DNA from: Oxytricha trifallax
Lineage: Eukaryota; Ciliophora; Spirotrichea; Sporadotrichida; Oxytrichidae
Assembly: GCA_000711775.1 (NCBI GenBank)
Contig: ARYC01000075.1
Location: forward strand, 210,664 to 274,663
Length of the DNA stretch: 64,000 nt
Reading direction: 5' to 3'
Positions 60,801 through 64,000 of this stretch are shown piece after piece. Made by a program: the position numbers and the translations under genes. The notes under the pieces were generated by a model. It was not told where the DNA came from. It was given only the letters and a program-made list of their open reading frames with translations, and made no database searches. Position 1 is the stretch's first letter; each line of letters begins with the position of its first letter.

Positions 60801-63031
60801 TAAATAACTTTATTATAGAGAGAGTACTAATAATATAATACTGTTTAATCATAAAATTAAGATTTAAATAAATAAGATTGTATATGTCGATAAGCGATTT
60901 AAACATTGTCAACTTTTCAAAATACCCTTAAATTTATAATTTTTAAAGAAATAATTTCAATTTTACAATTATTATTTAAACAAATAGAAAGTTAGTCATA
61001 GGTAAAAAAAAGTTAAATAATTTTAAAGAGGAATTTTTTTAATTAATGTCAAAAAATATAAAAGAGAATAGTTTTTTAATAATATGTTGTAAATGTACAT
61101 TTTTAAACATATTTGCTAATTCATTTCAATTTTAATCATTATTAACTATTTTTAATTTTAATTGATGCTTATTATAATTTTTGATTGTTAATTTTACAAC
61201 TTTTTTAATATTATAATCATCTCTTCTATTCACTATAATAAATATTTTAATCTTTCCTTTTGTCCTGCTTTTAACTATTCAATGAAATATATTAAGTTAA
61301 AATTGCTTTTACTCTTTTACTGTACCAGACTTGATGAGAAAAAATAGAATTATTTTCAAAAATATCTAAATTTTCTGATATAATATCTTGATCAATATCT
61401 CTTTACAGACTAATTATTTAATTGATATCGTAATTAATTGTTAGTATTTGGTAATTATTTGTTAAAGAAAACTAATTTTAAAAGAGTTTTCAAACTTAAA
61501 CTATATTTTAAAAAAGGGATTAAAAGAAAGTTTCATTGAATAATCTATTATTATTGTTTGATATACACAGCCCTATATTTTAATTTGTTTTTTTATAACT
61601 TATTAACTGTTCTAATATTATTGAAAATCGGTACTCATTAAATAATGAATTTTAAATAACCTAAACAATAATCTGGATAATTGAAATGTAATCATTTTTA
61701 AATTTTAATTGCTAACTTTCATATAAATATCATGAGCAAACTAATTAAATTAAATTTACCTAATAACTTAATAAACATAAAATTATAAATTTTTGTTTTA
61801 TTGAAATTTAAGTAATAGATCAAGTTTAGTCTTGATTAACTTGTTTGATACTATATAGTTTATAAATAAAAAAAATTTTAAATTATTATAAGAAGGTGAG
61901 TTATTGGTTTTTAATTAACTAATTAAAAACAACATTATTGATTTTCTTGCTTAGATAAGAAATAAATTCATAATTGCCACTAATATTTTTATATTTTTCT
62001 ATTATCCATTAAATTAAATAGAGGAAGATTTTTTTTAAAAGATTTTAAAAATAAAATAGAAACTAATATTAATTACCTTAATGAAATATTCTTATTTTCA
62101 TAAATTAAATATTATGCTAAAGTTAACAAATAACTGTTTAATAGCTTAAACACTTAAATATATTTTTTAAGTCATCTCTCTAAATATATTTTAAATAACA
62201 GATTTTGTTACTGTGTAAAAACTTTAAGAATTGCATTTAATTCAGCAAGAATTAATAATATAATTTATTAAAATATAATTAATTTATAGTGACCTTAAAT
62301 TCTTTCTGATATATTTAGAATCTATTAAATACTTAACTACTTGAAAAGATGGCATTAATGTAATAATGAATAATCTTTGAAAGGCCTATAGCTTAGTAAA
62401 ATTGATAAAGATTTAAAATCAATACAAGTGAAAAAGTTGGTAGTTTGCAATGCAGCTAACAATGAAAACCGCTCAGTAAAATATAAAGCATCTTCCACAA
62501 TTTAAAAAGATCATGGGCAAGATACTTAAACTAATATTAACTTTTATTAAATTATTTAACCTTTGAATAAGTTACAAGAAAAGTTGGAATATTTGCTTAA
62601 GTTAAATAGTTATTCTATTGTATTAAGGTAGAAGATTTTCTAATATTTAAAACACAATTGAAAATATTAATCATTTTTTTTTAGCAAATGTAATTTCATT
62701 AAAAATTTCTAATAGGAATATTTTTAGAGTTATTATTATTATCAAAATAGATTTAAAATGGGAAATTGTTAAAATAAAACTTAAATATAAATTAAATATG
62801 GAATTTTAGTATTTTTTGATTTTTATAGTATCGTTTTAACTGATATTGATTTGAATTATATATTTTAACAGCCAATAATTTGACTCATCGATAAATCAAA
62901 TTAGATTTATCATATCTTAACTGTAAACCCTTTAAATTTAACTTTTAAAAATTTTAACTCCTGATAAATTAATATCTCTCTATACAAAATAGCTATGAAA
63001 AAATTTTAAAAGTATAAGATGAGAGAAAAAT
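57882..63031. other. A+T-rich non-coding stretch
   Basis: Long featureless A/T-rich DNA. A small patch at 62380-62470 (GGCCTATAGCTTAG and onward) is G+C-richer but has no frame and no tRNA B-box. No supported gene. Confidence 0.55.
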
Positions 63032-63454
63032 TTAACGACTAACTTTCATTCTTATTGTATTCACAAAAAATTTTACCCCATCGAGATAAATCGATTTTAA
63101 ATATTTCTCTGCCCCAAACTTCTTCCTTTCTCATCTCTTCAACCAAATTACTTGAGGACTTGGTCTAAATAAGTTTTTTGTGCATTTAATCAAGATCTAC
63201 ATTTTATCTTCTTTGAGTCTTTCATCAGGAAATTCATACTCATTTTTATCGTTAAAATACACGAATTCGTATAAATTATTTTTGACTTTCACTAAAATCG
63301 AAATATCTCTATGAGTGATTTTTTCCATAAATTATGAGTAGGATGGAACATGTAGCTTATGTTTTGATCTACATTATTCCTTCTAGAGTAAAGTCATGAA
63401 AAAAATCGCTGCCCGAGATAATTTCATTTCTTTGCAGGTACTCGACCAAATTTT

Positions 63455-63481
63455 GATGTTTGTTACATTGTAACAAACATC
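63455..63481. repeat. 27-bp near-perfect palindrome
   Basis: GATGTTTGTTACA, a single T, then TGTAACAAACATC. It lies inside the minus-strand reading at the right edge. It could form a 13-bp hairpin or act as a dimer site; inside coding DNA its role is unknown. Confidence 0.85.
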
Positions 63482-63495
63482 ACCTCTAAAAAAAT

Positions 63496-63543
63496 GGACA
63501 CATTTCCAATGGACACAAATTCCGGACACAAACACCGGACACA
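63496..63543. repeat. Four GGACACA units, spaced 13-15 bp
   Basis: GGACACA at 63496, 63511, 63524 and 63537. On the minus strand they are read as TGTGTCC units in Cys/Pro-containing codons, so they may be a small in-gene duplication or a cluster of protein-binding sites beside the palindrome at 63455. Confidence 0.75.
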
Positions 63544-64000
63544 ATTCCAAAGTTAGAACTCAGATCTCATCACTTATCTATCACTCTGAACGAAGATATA
63601 CTCCTTTTTCCATCACAGTAAAACTTTTTGATTATGAGGGGGTTCGAAAAAGAGGATTTCGAGGTTTTCTCTCTTGGGTGAAAAAATATTGAAAAATTTA
63701 GAATTATGTTTGATAGACAATTCTATAAGCTAAGTAGAATATTTATATGAAAATTTATAGACATTAGGTTAGAGAGTTATTGAAGTCAAAAGTCAGAGCA
63801 TCCAAATATTACTTTTCCCTCAATAACTTCCTTCAGTGTGAGATTCATGGAAGATGAGTAGGGTAGAAATTGAAGCCCATACCCTAAGCTATCGAATGGG
63901 GCATATATTCCAAAACAAATTCCTTTAGGATACAAAGATAAATTGAAAATAAGGTCAAAAAATTTGTAAAATGATGAGAAATATTGAAATCGATTTTTCT

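Larger units (their letters stand above)
63032..64000 (-). pseudogene. Hypothetical protein gene running off the right edge, shifted, internal TGA
   Basis: The minus frame from the window edge (first codon 63998) stays open to tandem TGA TGA at 63572-63567, with one internal TGA at codon 71 (63788). Its first 70 codons contain none of the three stop triplets (LYPKGICFGIYAPFDSLGYG; NLTLKEVIEGKVIFGCSDF). If the tandem TGA are sense, the same frame continues with DLSSNFGIVSGVCVRNLCP and VEYLQRNEIISGSDFFHDFT to about 63375. It then shifts to NVDQNISYMFHPTHNLWKKS and again to ISILVKVKNNLYEFVYFNDK, KNEYEFPDERLKEDK and, after a TGA at 63133, ERKKFGAEKYLKSIYLDGVK. Composition drops at TAA 63034-63032. 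Probably one gene of over 310 codons, 5' end outside the window. Family unknown. Confidence 0.6.

Noticed and set aside
1-64000. CRISPR arrays, rRNA genes, bacterial operons
   Set aside because: No regularly spaced repeats, no conserved rRNA segments and no Shine-Dalgarno-spaced gene series. Composition and code usage point to a ciliate.

Overview
The window is very A+T-rich DNA, and it looks like a ciliate germline or repeat-rich nuclear locus. Under the standard genetic code almost nothing is open. Reading TAA and TAG as glutamine and leaving TGA as the only candidate stop makes long protein-like frames appear, nearly all inside short islands of higher G+C. This code usage, with TGA as the real terminator of the cleanest frames (20057, 20785, 54152), is the main reason for calling a ciliate. 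Several otherwise continuous frames also contain internal TGA at places where Trp would fit. That leaves two readings: TGA is both Trp and stop (as in karyorelictids and Condylostoma), or these are old genes in which TGG has mutated to TGA. No species can be named from the sequence.

Layout. 1-3.6 kb: a much-shifted minus-strand coding tract, possibly a transposase remnant. 6.1-6.9 kb: a broken secreted Cys-rich gene. 10.0-11.7 kb: a divergent pair of membrane-protein frames. 13.1-13.6 and 15.0-15.4 kb: a minus-strand frame and a signal-peptide gene with one frameshift. 17.68-18.66 kb: a TA-flanked element with about 220-bp inverted repeats that carries its own reading frame. 19.29-20.79 kb: two tandem frames 16 bp apart with C-ending codons unlike their surroundings. 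21.3-21.8 kb: a 152-codon minus frame. 25.76-26.16 and 35.24-35.65 kb: two copies of one palindromic MITE family, the second sitting inside a degenerate reverse-transcriptase gene (33.8-36.7 kb). 39.0-40.9 kb: an unknown long gene and a possible DDE-transposase scrap. 43.2-47.8 kb: several frames on both strands. 53.1-54.7 kb: a G+C-richer island with genes on both strands. 63.0-64.0 kb: a minus-strand gene running off the right edge. The rest is A+T-rich DNA with no gene I can support.

How it fits together. Mobile-element signatures (reverse transcriptase, TA-flanked inverted-repeat elements, a nested MITE) and genes broken by single-base shifts suggest a germline-limited or heterochromatin-like compartment where elements accumulate and decay. 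An unpolished assembly with indel errors is the main alternative explanation for the shifts. I saw no CRISPR, rRNA, telomeric repeat array or confident tRNA.

Limits. With TGA as the only stop, frames of 100-150 codons arise by chance in such A+T-rich DNA. Length alone was therefore not used as evidence; composition, motifs, stretches free of all three stop triplets, and context were. All functional names are tentative, except the reverse transcriptase, which rests on motifs.
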